Shown in pieces: positions 1-8,188 of a stretch of 64,000 nucleotides of DNA. Made by a program: the position numbers and the translations under genes. The number at the start of each line of letters is the position of its first letter. The stretch's first letter is position 1. Below the pieces are notes generated by a model that saw nothing but the letters and a program-made list of their open reading frames with translations, was not told the origin of the DNA and searched no databases. The stretch is from positions 310,001 to 374,000 of the forward strand of contig NZ_RDBE01000006.1 in NCBI RefSeq assembly GCF_003674065.1, in the 5' to 3' direction. This DNA is from Nocardioides mangrovicus. Its GTDB lineage: Bacteria; Actinomycetota; Actinomycetes; Propionibacteriales; Nocardioidaceae.

Positions 1-2555
1 CGGGCGAGGGCGACGGCGTGGCTTGGACCGAGGTCCGCTCGGTCGCGGCTGAAGGCGCCAGCCCATTGCGCTCGCGCCTGATTAATGTCGTCGGCGACGA
101 GGTGTGCGACGTTGTGGTGTCGGCCGCGGGTCATGGCGACGTATGCCGACGCCGCCCCGGTCTGCTCACCGAAAGTGAAGTGGGCGGTATCGACGGTGAC
201 GCCCTGAGCGCCGTAGACGGTGGTGGCGTAGGCAAGCTGGACGTGATGAGCGACGTAGTCGTGCGGTAGGACGGCGCTGCGGCGGCCGGCCCCGACGGTG
301 ATGCTCCCGTCAGCACCGGTCGCGGTGATGGTCCAGGTGTCGCGGTTGGCGACTCCGAGGGCGGGCGCGTTGCGACGGGTCGCGACGCGGTCGCCGACGG
401 CGAGACGCTCGCCGGCATCGGTTATGGTCGCGTGGGCGCTGATGGTGCCCTCAATCATCCTGCGTTGGCGGACCGCAGCGTTGAGCTCGGCGACGTCCTC
501 CAGGCCGTCGGCAATGAGCAGACCGTCGACGCTGGCGAGGGCTTGGCGGCGCTCGGCGTCGCTAGCGTGGACGGCGATCTCGCCGCGCTGAAGGAGCCGG
601 TTGAAGACCTCGTCACTGCGTTCCCCCGTTCGCATCAGCAACGTCAAAGCTGCGTAGCTTGGGTCGGCGAAGCGGTGGACCTCGTCAAGCACATGGACAG
701 CGTGAGGATCGGTCCACCGGGCGGCATGGTCGAGCACTCCCCCACGGCCGACCGCGGGCAGCTGGTGGCGGTCGCCGACCAGCGCGATCGAGCAGAAGGC
801 CTCGTCAGCGACGACCAGGAGGGCTCGGGCGGTGTCCTGGTCGAGCATCCCGGCCTCGTCGACCACCAGCACGTCACCTGGACGCAGACACGCCTGCGGT
901 GGCGGTTCGGACTGGCGTTCGCGGGTCCAGTGGCCATCGGTGTCCCAGCGGAAGCCGTGCTGGTGGATCAGCCACGCCGCCGAGAACGCATCACCGCCGA
1001 CCTCGCCTCGGGCGACCTGGGCGGCCTTCAACGTCGGTGTCACCACCACCAGACGCCGCCTCTCGCCGGCTAGGTGACGGTGGGCGGCAGCGAGCATGGC
1101 GGTCTTCCCGGCACCGGCCGCACCCTCGACGACGACGAGGCGGTCGGTGCCGGTGATCGCCGCCGCGGCAGCGCGTTGCGCCGGGTCGAGGCCGGGTGCA
1201 TCGACGTCACCGTGGATCGCGGTCGGTCGCGTCCGCCGCGACAACCGCAGTGCGAGGTCGTCCTCGACCGCCACGACGCGCGGTGAGGTGAGGGCTCGGA
1301 TGTGTTCGGGAACGTCATCGCGGTCGAGGAGGGGAACGCACCGCTCGAGGGCGCGGGCGGTGAGATCCTCGGCCAGCTCGCGACGCACCCCACCCTCGAC
1401 GACGACACCGGCTCGGGCGATGAGCTGCTCGATCTCACCGCGGACGTCGGCGGCGTTCCACGCCGAGCGACGGGCACCCAGCCGCGTCATCGCTCGCTCC
1501 ACCAGTCCCTCTCGGTCTAGTGCACCGATCGACGTTCCCCCCACCCCGACAGGACGCTCCGGTGGCCGGAACCCCAGCTCGGCCAGCTCCTCGACCCACC
1601 GTTCCCCCAACTCGCGTCCGTCCCTGGGGACGACCTTGTCCGGGCGGGCGTCGGCCCACGCCCGGGCGTCCCACGCCCGCTGCAGCTTCGCACCCGGCTC
1701 CTCACCGGGATGCTCGGTCCGCCACTGGGCTTCGTAACGGTCGACGTTCCGCCCGATCTGCGCCGTCCGGCCACTGAACGCACCGATGAACCCCACCAGC
1801 TCGACGATCTCGCCGGACTCAAGATTGAGGTGATAGCCGTGGGCGGCCAAGACCGCCCGAAACTCCGGATCCGCGATGACCGCCGCGTGGCCGATGCCGT
1901 TGATCGCGTCCAGGCTGTCGCGGACCCCGACGGTGTGAATCCCCCGCCAACCCCCGGACGCTTTCACGCGGGCGTTGACCTGCAGATGCAGATGCCGGTG
2001 CGGGTCACCGGCACGGGAGGTGAAGTGACGCACCACTGCCGCCTCCAGCTCTTCCACCGGCACCTGCACCTGCCGCCCCCGCGGACCCACCCGGGTTGTC
2101 GAGTGCTCGACCAGCCACCCGATCACCTCACGAGCCGCCCGCTCCTGCGCCCCGTCATACGCAGCAGCTACCTCGGGGTGTACGGCTGCCGCCAGCGACC
2201 ACGTCTTCGGACCGTTGACCACGACCTCGACGAACCGCACCCCCTGCCCGTCCTTGCGCAATCGACCCTTCGCCACGCCCGTGTCGGCTCCAGCCTCGAC
2301 GTCGTAGCCGGCCACCCACCGCTCATAGGCGTCCCCATCAATCGCAGGCCGCTGATTCATAAGAGTTCCCCCGAAACCCCTGCCAGCACGTTCCCCCTCC
2401 CCCACCACGCGAACACGACCAGATGCGGGACCAGCGGTCGCGACGTACCGGTCGGCCAGACCCGTCCCCTCGGCCAGGTAGTAGTCGTCCGCCCGCGACC
2501 GATCCGCCTCCACGTAGCAGCGCGCCGCAGCCGCAGAACCCCGGTAGACCTTCAT
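1..2555 (-). CDS. MobF-family conjugative relaxase/helicase (TrwC/TraA-like), C-terminus cut by window edge
   Basis: The frame opens at ATG 2555 and stays open to base 1, giving 851 visible residues with no stop, so the C-terminus lies outside the window. The TrwC-type relaxase domain fills the first ~300 residues: a Tyr-Tyr pair at residues 25-26 (DDYYLAEGTG) is the likely nicking tyrosine, and a His cluster (DPHRHLHLQVNARV, ~180-190) is the likely metal site. A RecD-like helicase follows, with Walker A EGAAGAGKTAM (~480), Walker B VLVVDEAGMLD (~565) and a C-terminal motif ATTVYGAQG (~770). Such proteins nick oriT and unwind DNA during conjugation of actinobacterial plasmids and integrative elements. 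It marks the left part of the window as mobile or formerly mobile. A second in-frame Met lies near 2360; I prefer 2555 because it includes the Tyr pair. Confidence 0.93.
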   Translation of the reverse strand, partial: MKVYRGSAAAARCYVEADRSRADDYYLAEGTGLADRYVATAGPASGRVRVVGEGERAGRGFGGTLMNQRPAIDGDAYERWVAGYDVEAGADTGVAKGRLRKDGQGVRFVEVVVNGPKTWSLAAAVHPEVAAAYDGAQERAAREVIGWLVEHSTTRVGPRGRQVQVPVEELEAAVVRHFTSRAGDPHRHLHLQVNARVKASGGWRGIHTVGVRDSLDAINGIGHAAVIADPEFRAVLAAHGYHLNLESGEIVELVGFIGAFSGRTAQIGRNVDRYEAQWRTEHPGEEPGAKLQRAWDARAWADARPDKVVPRDGRELGERWVEELAELGFRPPERPVGVGGTSIGALDREGLVERAMTRLGARRSAWNAADVRGEIEQLIARAGVVVEGGVRRELAEDLTARALERCVPLLDRDDVPEHIRALTSPRVVAVEDDLALRLSRRTRPTAIHGDVDAPGLDPAQRAAAAAITGTDRLVVVEGAAGAGKTAMLAAAHRHLAGERRRLVVVTPTLKAAQVARGEVGGDAFSAAWLIHQHGFRWDTDGHWTRERQSEPPPQACLRPGDVLVVDEAGMLDQDTARALLVVADEAFCSIALVGDRHQLPAVGRGGVLDHAARWTDPHAVHVLDEVHRFADPSYAALTLLMRTGERSDEVFNRLLQRGEIAVHASDAERRQALASVDGLLIADGLEDVAELNAAVRQRRMIEGTISAHATITDAGERLAVGDRVATRRNAPALGVANRDTWTITATGADGSITVGAGRRSAVLPHDYVAHHVQLAYATTVYGAQGVTVDTAHFTFGEQTGAASAYVAMTRGRHHNVAHLVADDINQARAQWAGAFSRDRADLGPSHAVALA

Positions 2556-2610
2556 CCCACCGTGCATCCATCACCATTCACAAATAACCATCATTGACCC
2601 AAAGAATGCA

Positions 2611-2636
2611 GAAAGACCGCCCGAGGGCGGCCTTTC
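2611..2636. terminator. Hairpin upstream of relaxase gene
   Basis: Arms GAAAG-A-CCGCCC and GGGCGG-C-CTTTC surround a 2-base GA loop and match except for one internal mismatch. The T run on one side and A run on the other suit a bidirectional Rho-independent terminator. It lies in the 496-bp non-coding gap 2556-3051, 56 bp before the relaxase start, so a role as part of an oriT is also possible. Confidence 0.5.
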
Positions 2637-2638
2637 AT

Positions 2639-2654
2639 CTACAAACCTTTGTAG
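2639..2654. repeat. Perfect 7-bp inverted repeat, candidate oriT or operator element
   Basis: CTACAAA-CC-TTTGTAG is a perfect palindrome with a 2-base spacer, AT-rich against its surroundings, directly after the hairpin and about 85 bp upstream of the relaxase start. MobF oriT regions usually lie next to the relaxase gene and contain such inverted repeats. I cannot identify a nic site. The rest of 2655-3051 contains no convincing gene. Confidence 0.35.
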
Positions 2655-3051
2655 CATACGTGCCGCTTTCTTGAGCGTTTCGATGTGGCGTTCGCGCGCC
2701 CTGCTGAGCGAGCGGGCGATGACGCACGCCCGCGATGCGTGTCTCGGTGCTCGCTTAGTCTGCCGCGTTCAGGGCCGGTCGGCTTCGGCGGCAGGGCTGC
2801 GTTCGCGCCATCGGACGCCGGCTACCCGGCCCACTCTCGGCAGCGCCGGTCCGAGCACCGCGCTTCACCTCCAGGATCGATCCCGCAATGGACCAAACTG
2901 ATAGATCGCTCTAGCGAGAGTGATCGAGTGCAGCTTCCGATCGCAGATCAATCGCACTGGATAGAGCCAGCCGGGCATGACGTCGGGCTCAGCCACGTCC
3001 GATTAAACCCGCGGACATCGCCTATGCCTCACATGGGACTGGCTCAACTCG

Positions 3052-4056
3052 TCACCGGTTTCGAACTGACATATTTGAAGCCGCGGCGAGCTTGGAAAGT
3101 TGGCCGCTCGTTACGGCTCCGTCCACGAAGTAGCTGCATGAGGCTGCTCCAGCCCTGTTGAGGTCGGCAAGTCGCCGGCGCACTGTGGCTGCCGTTCCCA
3201 CGATGGCGAGCTCGTCGATCCACTCCGCCGGCAACAGCCTGGCAAGGTCGTTCGTCGACCGATGCTGCGCGGCGAGTGCCTTGAAGGCCTCCGCGAACGG
3301 GAGCGAAGCGATGTGCGGCCACCAGTCCGGCTGCCCGAACACGGCGACCGTCTGACGAACCCGGTCACGTGCCACGTCGGGGTCGTCGTCGACCCAAGCC
3401 ACGTTGTACGCATGTAACTGGTGCTCGGCCGCGCTGCTGACATCTTTCTGGCGTGCGGGTCGACGCGCGACTCCTCGCTTGGTCAGCGTACGCGTGTGCT
3501 CTAGGTACTCAACGGTCACCGGTTCGGCCAGAAGGGTGCCGTCCGCGTGTTCGCCGGAGACTTCCATTGATCGAGGACCGCGGACCCCGGCGAGAACGAC
3601 GGGGGGCAGTGCCGGCGGCGCCTCGAGGCGGACGGCGTCTAGGTGCACGTAGCGGCCGTCGATGCTGACCGTGTCGCCGGCCAGCAGGCCACGGACTGCA
3701 TCAAGCGTTTCGGCGAGCAGGGTCAACGGGCTGTCGACGGCGATGCCAACCTGCCGCATCCAGACCGGCATCCCGTGTCCCACGCCGAGGGTGATTCGGC
3801 CCGGGAACAGGTTTGCCAGCGTGGCGGCCTCCATGGCGGTGAAGACCGGGTTGCGGGCGGCCACCGGCAAGACCCCGATCCCGACGCGCACGCGCGACGT
3901 GGCGGCGAGGACGGCACCAGCTTGGGCGAACCCGCCCTTGTAGCCGAGGTCCTCGACGACCCACAGGTTGTCGAAGCCGAGCTCGTCGACGTTCCTGGCG
4001 AACGTGATGACGTTCGTGTCGGGCAGGTCTCGCGGCAGTACGACGCCGATCCTCAT
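3052..4056 (-). CDS. LLM-class (luciferase-like) flavin/F420-dependent oxidoreductase
   Basis: This is a 334-residue luciferase-like (beta/alpha)8-barrel protein. The start MRIGVVLPRD at 4056 is set by a good ribosome site (AAGGAG, 5-6 bases upstream); a longer frame to 4086 adds only ten unconserved residues. Family features include the N-terminal strand IGVVLP, FDNLWVVEDLG (~33-45), the central GRITLGVGHG segment and a C-terminal GTAATVRRRLADL helix. The family uses reduced FMN or coenzyme F420 to oxidise small molecules; the substrate cannot be told from sequence. It lies 91 bp beyond the 3' end of the exonuclease gene and could be the last gene of that minus-strand run. Confidence 0.85.
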   Translation of the reverse strand: MRIGVVLPRDLPDTNVITFARNVDELGFDNLWVVEDLGYKGGFAQAGAVLAATSRVRVGIGVLPVAARNPVFTAMEAATLANLFPGRITLGVGHGMPVWMRQVGIAVDSPLTLLAETLDAVRGLLAGDTVSIDGRYVHLDAVRLEAPPALPPVVLAGVRGPRSMEVSGEHADGTLLAEPVTVEYLEHTRTLTKRGVARRPARQKDVSSAAEHQLHAYNVAWVDDDPDVARDRVRQTVAVFGQPDWWPHIASLPFAEAFKALAAQHRSTNDLARLLPAEWIDELAIVGTAATVRRRLADLNRAGAASCSYFVDGAVTSGQLSKLAAASNMSVRNR

Positions 4057-4147
4057 TGGTTTCTCCTTTGCCTCGGTGCTCTGCACGGCCGCTGGCCCGA
4101 TCAGTGGCCGTGTTGGGTGGGCCAGCGGACCGGCCAGAGAGGGTGGT

Positions 4148-4789
4148 TTAGGTGAGGGTGTGCTCGTCGGAGATGGCGACGAGTCGATGTGCGGTCAGGC
4201 CGGGCTGCTGCTGCTCAAGCTTGGTCGTCAACGCCAGGAAGACCTCGCCGGTGGTGAGCGCGTCGCCGAGGGCCTGGTGTGGGGTGTGCACGCAGAGCCC
4301 TAGATGCTTGGCGCTCACTTCGATATCGGGTTCGTAGCCGGTTCCGCTCGGGGCCAGTCCGGTGGCACGCAAAAGGGCGGCGGTGTCGACGACGGCCGGC
4401 TTCCATCGGCGGCGGGCTGCACGGAGCGGCCGTGTTAGGAACGCTCGCTCGACCCAGGCGGCGTGAGCCACGAGAACTCTGCCGTCGAGCTGGGCCACGA
4501 TCCGGTCTGTCACCTGGCCGAGTTCTGGTGCGTCGTCGAGGTCCTGCTCGCGCAGGCCGTGCACTGTCATCGCGCCGATGCTGATTGGGCGGGACGGCTT
4601 GATCTCGAAACTCTCGCACGAGCTCACGTGCACGCGTCCGGACTTCACCAGGACGCTGCCGAAAGAGATGAGCGTGTCGCGACGCAGGTCCAGGCCCGTG
4701 GTCTCCACGTCGACCACGCAGTACTCGACGTCGCGCCAGGCGACGTCGAGGTCGGGCACTTCGAGGGCGGGTTTGAGCAGCGGGTTCAC
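4148..4789 (-). CDS. DnaQ-like 3'-5' exonuclease family protein
   Basis: The 213-residue protein carries a DEDD exonuclease fold: Exo I is VDVETTG with Asp27 and Glu29, the Exo II position reads VAHAAWVERAFL and Exo III is HQALGDALTT. Its start codon overlaps the stop of the upstream cNMP/CBS/DUF294 gene by 4 bases (ATGA), so the pair is translationally coupled. This two-gene pairing is common in bacteria, often near acetate or organic-acid uptake genes, and is thought to have a signalling role rather than DNA proofreading. The canonical Exo II Asp appears replaced by Glu, which could lower or alter nuclease activity. Confidence 0.85.
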   Translation of the reverse strand: MNPLLKPALEVPDLDVAWRDVEYCVVDVETTGLDLRRDTLISFGSVLVKSGRVHVSSCESFEIKPSRPISIGAMTVHGLREQDLDDAPELGQVTDRIVAQLDGRVLVAHAAWVERAFLTRPLRAARRRWKPAVVDTAALLRATGLAPSGTGYEPDIEVSAKHLGLCVHTPHQALGDALTTGEVFLALTTKLEQQQPGLTAHRLVAISDEHTLT

Positions 4790-6612
4790 AGCTTCAGCCG
4801 GGTCGTCCAGCAGTTAGCAATGTCGTCCTGGATGGACGCGGTCGCGCGGAACGTCTCGCGAAGGTGCCGGCGCGTGAGGGTGTCAAGCTCTCGCGGGTCG
4901 ACGTACGTGCTGGGGTTAGTGCCGCCTGCGATGGCGGCGAGGTCGCGCTTCATCAGCAGTTCGTACGACTGCTCGAACGCGGCGGTGAGGGTGTCAGCCT
5001 CGTCTCGCGTAAGCAACCCGGCGGCGTGGCCGCGGCGGAGCCGGTCGACGGTGCCGCCGCGAGTGTCGCCGGTGACGACAGCGACCCAGCGGCCCAGCGC
5101 GGCGATCGGGAGCAGGCCACCGCGCTTGAGGTCGAGCTGGCCGCGGTGATGGCCACGGTGGTCGACGACGAAGTCACGGACGAAACCGCTCGGCGGCTTC
5201 ACGGCAGTCGCTTCGCGCAGGAACGCGGCGAGGAACTCGACTTGGCGTTCACGTCGCTGCAGCGTGTCCGTCACGGTCCGTCCGAGCGCGACTTCGGTCA
5301 GCGGCCGACTGTCGATCACGATCGAGGAGAGCAGCAGCGCCTGCGGTACGGCCGGGTTCTCGAGCCAACGGGTCACGGCCGCGGCCCAGCTGGACGCGGA
5401 GCGGGCGAACAGTGGGTTGACGGCATTGGCACCGTTGCTGCACCGGCGAAACCCGCACGACTCCATGTCGACCAGGAGTGCCTCAACACGTTCGAGCAAA
5501 TCCTTCTGCTGTTGGTCGCTGACGTGGTCGGGCCAGACCAGGGCGGTGTCGACGTCGGAGTTCGGCAGCGGTTCGCGGCGCGCCATCGACCCGAGCACGA
5601 TCAGCGACAGCTGCGAGGTCGCGTCGTCGAGTCCGTGGAAGGTGACGAGCTTGCGGAGCAGGCCGTCGATGATCGCGGCCAAGAGGCTGGCGACCTGGGC
5701 GGCGGTCATGGAGCTGTCGCCAAGCTCGACCAGCGTCGGTCGGACGAGCTTCGCTGCGCAACGAAGTTCATCGATGCTGGTGGCGGACTCGATCTGGGAG
5801 CGCACCAGCAGCGGGTTACGGATGTCGGTCGAGGCGAAGTCGACTGCTCGCAGAATCCCCTCGGGCGCGCCGTGGCGGTCCAAGACGACGAGGTGGTGCA
5901 CGCCGCGGTCGATCATCCGGGAGAACGCGGCCGCCTGCGAGAACTCCTCGCTCACGCTGAGCGCCGGGAACGTCGCCATCGTGTGGATCGGGTCGTGTGG
6001 GGCGACCTCCCCGGTCGCGACGCTGCGTCGGAAGTCGGCGTCGGTGACGATGCCCCAATCCCCGCTTGCGTCACCGCCGCCACGCACAAGTGCTCCCGAG
6101 TGGCCAGCGTTGGTGATGCGGCGCGCGACTTCGGCGACGGTCTCGTTCGCCTCAGACCACACCAAGGACCGCATCAGGGTCCGCGCGGACCCGGGTGTTT
6201 CGTCTAGGGCACCGCTGCCGGTGAGCCGTTGCCTGCTGATCATGGTGCCGAAGTGGGAGAACCGGAGCCGGTCCGGGTCGTGGACCAGGTGGCGGGGGTC
6301 GGGCAGGAGCAGGCACAGGCTGTCCTCGAGTGCGCGCACCGACAGTGCCGGCGGTAGCCCGGTCAGGACCGAGATGTGCCCGAACGTGTCGCCAGGACCG
6401 AGCTGGTCGACGACCCTGCCACGGTCGACGACCTCGACCGCGCCGGTGCGCACGACCCACATGTGGTCCAACGCTGGTTCGTCGGCCCGCACGATGAGCG
6501 AGCCGGCCGCGAAGTACTCGACCTGCAAATGCTCGACGAGCCGGCCGAGGTCGTCGGCGGTGAGCGCGTCGTACGGGGACTGGGTGCCGAGGAAGTCCGC
6601 GTACTCCTTCAC
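4786..6612 (-). CDS. Cyclic-nucleotide-binding/CBS-pair/DUF294 putative nucleotidyltransferase
   Basis: This is a 608-residue multidomain protein. A cNMP-binding-like domain (~15-125; VVDQLGPGDTFGHISVLTG) is followed by two CBS domains (~145-265) and a DUF294 GlnD-like nucleotidyltransferase core near 320-420 with the G-S-x10-D-x-D signature (LGSMARRE then SDVD), then a DUF294 C-terminal helical domain. I chose the GTG start at 6612, preceded by AAGGA; the frame stays open to 6987 but that part is antisense to the aldehyde dehydrogenase. Domain content suggests a metabolite-sensing protein that modifies a partner by nucleotidylation. It begins 14 bases after the aldehyde dehydrogenase stop, so it probably shares that operon. 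Confidence 0.87.
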   Translation of the reverse strand: MKEYADFLGTQSPYDALTADDLGRLVEHLQVEYFAAGSLIVRADEPALDHMWVVRTGAVEVVDRGRVVDQLGPGDTFGHISVLTGLPPALSVRALEDSLCLLLPDPRHLVHDPDRLRFSHFGTMISRQRLTGSGALDETPGSARTLMRSLVWSEANETVAEVARRITNAGHSGALVRGGGDASGDWGIVTDADFRRSVATGEVAPHDPIHTMATFPALSVSEEFSQAAAFSRMIDRGVHHLVVLDRHGAPEGILRAVDFASTDIRNPLLVRSQIESATSIDELRCAAKLVRPTLVELGDSSMTAAQVASLLAAIIDGLLRKLVTFHGLDDATSQLSLIVLGSMARREPLPNSDVDTALVWPDHVSDQQQKDLLERVEALLVDMESCGFRRCSNGANAVNPLFARSASSWAAAVTRWLENPAVPQALLLSSIVIDSRPLTEVALGRTVTDTLQRRERQVEFLAAFLREATAVKPPSGFVRDFVVDHRGHHRGQLDLKRGGLLPIAALGRWVAVVTGDTRGGTVDRLRRGHAAGLLTRDEADTLTAAFEQSYELLMKRDLAAIAGGTNPSTYVDPRELDTLTRRHLRETFRATASIQDDIANCWTTRLKL

Positions 6613-6626
6613 GGGTCCATCCTTGC

Positions 6627-8102
6627 CTAGTGCAGCGTCACCCAGATCGTCTTGACCTCGGTGTACTGCTCGAGCGCCTCGATGCCGTTGTCGCGGCCAC
6701 CGAAGCCGGACATCTTGTACCCGCCGAACGGGGTCGAGATGTCGCCCTCGCTGTAGCCGTTGACCGCGACGGTGCCGGCCCGGATGCCACGGGCGGTGCG
6801 GATGGCGACGTCGATGTCCTTCGACCACACGGTCGCGGCAAGCCCGTAGGTGCTGTCGTTGCTCAGCCGGAGCGCCTCGGCCTCGTCGGAGAACGACAGG
6901 ACCGACACGACAGGGCCGAAGATCTCTTCGCGGGCGACGCTCATGTCCGGGGTGACGTCGTCGATGACGGTCGCGCCGGCGAACCAACCGCCGGACTCGG
7001 TGAACAGCTGCTCGCCACCGGTCACGATCCGGGCGCCGTCACTGCGGGCCTGGTCGATGAAGGACAGCACCCGGTCCAGCGCGGAGGCCTCGATCAGTGG
7101 CCCCAGCGCGGTGCCTTCGTCGGTGGGCTCGCCGACGATGCGGCTCTCAGCCTCACGGGCGAGCGCGGTCACGAAGTCGTCCTTGATCGACTCGTGAACC
7201 AGGATCCGCGAGCCTGCGCTGCAGTTCTGTCCGGAATTCCAGAACGCTGCATCGGCCAGGTCGGCGGCGATCGCGGCGAGGTTGTCACGGCAGTCGGCCA
7301 TCACGACCTGGGGAGACTTGCCGCCGCACTCGAGCACGATGCCCTTGAGGTTGCTGTCCGCGGAGTAGCGCAGGAACGCGCGGCCCACCTCAGTAGAGCC
7401 AGTGAAGGAGACCATGTCGACGTCCATGTGCAGACCGAGCGCCTTGCCAGTCACGTGCCCGAGCCCGGGCGCGACATTGAACACCCCGTTGGGCAGGCCT
7501 GCTTCGACGGCGAGCTCGGCGAGCCGGATGCTGGTCAGGCTGGCCAGCTCCGGCGGCTTCACGACCACCGAGTTGCCTGCCGCGAGCGCGGGCGCGACCT
7601 TCCAGGCGAGCATCGCCATCGGGAAGTTCCACGGCAGGACGCAGCCGACGACGCCGACCGGTTCGCGCACGATCAGACCAAGGTGGTCGCTGCCGGTGGG
7701 GGCGGTCTTGCCGAACACCTTGTCGGCGGCCTCGGCGTACCAGCGGAACGTGTTGAGCACGTCAGGGATGTCGAAGTCGCGGCAATCGCTGATCGGCTTG
7801 CCTGCGTCGATCGCCTCGGTCAAGGCGAGCTCGTCGCGGTTGGCCTCGATCAGGTCGGCGAACGCGAACAGCACCGCCTTGCGTTCGGCCGGAGAGCGAC
7901 GGCTCCACTCGCCGGCCTCGAACGCGGCCCGGGCATAGGCGACGGCCGTGTCGACGTCGGCCTCGGAACACGAAGCGACGGTCGCGATGACCTGTCCGGT
8001 CGCCGGGGCGAGGCTCTCGAAGGTCTCGCCGCCCTCTGCGTCGACAAGGGCGCCGTTGATGAACGCCTGGGTGCGGATGGTGTCGGGCAGGGTCGAAGTC
8101 AT
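6627..8102 (-). CDS. NAD(P)-dependent aldehyde dehydrogenase (PuuC/betaine-aldehyde type)
   Basis: The protein has 491 residues, the usual class length. It starts at ATG 8102 after AAGGAA; a longer frame to 8255 runs into the kinase gene. Hallmarks are the NAD-binding FTGSTEVG, the general-base region LECGGKSP and the catalytic Cys in NSGQNCSAGSRI. It oxidises an aldehyde to the acid. In this operon (FGGY kinase, class II aldolase, FAD dehydrogenases) the likely substrate is the short aldehyde released by the aldolase, such as glycolaldehyde or lactaldehyde; that is inferred from context. An 86-bp spacer with CTGGTCG tandem repeats separates it from the kinase gene. Confidence 0.93.
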   Translation of the reverse strand: MTSTLPDTIRTQAFINGALVDAEGGETFESLAPATGQVIATVASCSEADVDTAVAYARAAFEAGEWSRRSPAERKAVLFAFADLIEANRDELALTEAIDAGKPISDCRDFDIPDVLNTFRWYAEAADKVFGKTAPTGSDHLGLIVREPVGVVGCVLPWNFPMAMLAWKVAPALAAGNSVVVKPPELASLTSIRLAELAVEAGLPNGVFNVAPGLGHVTGKALGLHMDVDMVSFTGSTEVGRAFLRYSADSNLKGIVLECGGKSPQVVMADCRDNLAAIAADLADAAFWNSGQNCSAGSRILVHESIKDDFVTALAREAESRIVGEPTDEGTALGPLIEASALDRVLSFIDQARSDGARIVTGGEQLFTESGGWFAGATVIDDVTPDMSVAREEIFGPVVSVLSFSDEAEALRLSNDSTYGLAATVWSKDIDVAIRTARGIRAGTVAVNGYSEGDISTPFGGYKMSGFGGRDNGIEALEQYTEVKTIWVTLH

Positions 8103-8113
8103 GACGTTCCTTA

Positions 8114-8140
8114 CTGGTCGCTGGTCGCTGGTCGCTGGTG
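8114..8140. repeat. Short tandem repeat (CTGGTCG)3 in kinase-aldehyde dehydrogenase spacer
   Basis: Three perfect copies of CTGGTCG and a degenerate fourth lie just upstream of the aldehyde dehydrogenase ribosome site. They are followed by two copies of a CCGGTCGCCCG-like unit up to about 8170. This is probably slippage-prone spacer DNA with no evident function. Confidence 0.7.
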
Positions 8141-8188
8141 AGCCGGTCGCCCGTGAACCGGTCGCCCGGACCGGGTCGCTGGTGCCGG

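Noticed and set aside
2671-3161. Open frames in the gap right of the relaxase
   Set aside because: The sequences are Arg/Ser/Pro-rich without motifs, lack ribosome sites and partly cover the 3' end of the LLM oxidoreductase on the other strand.
4864-8141. Very long plus-strand open frames opposite the DUF294 and aldehyde dehydrogenase genes
   Set aside because: They are antisense shadows created by high GC; the minus-strand proteins have clear domains and catalytic motifs.
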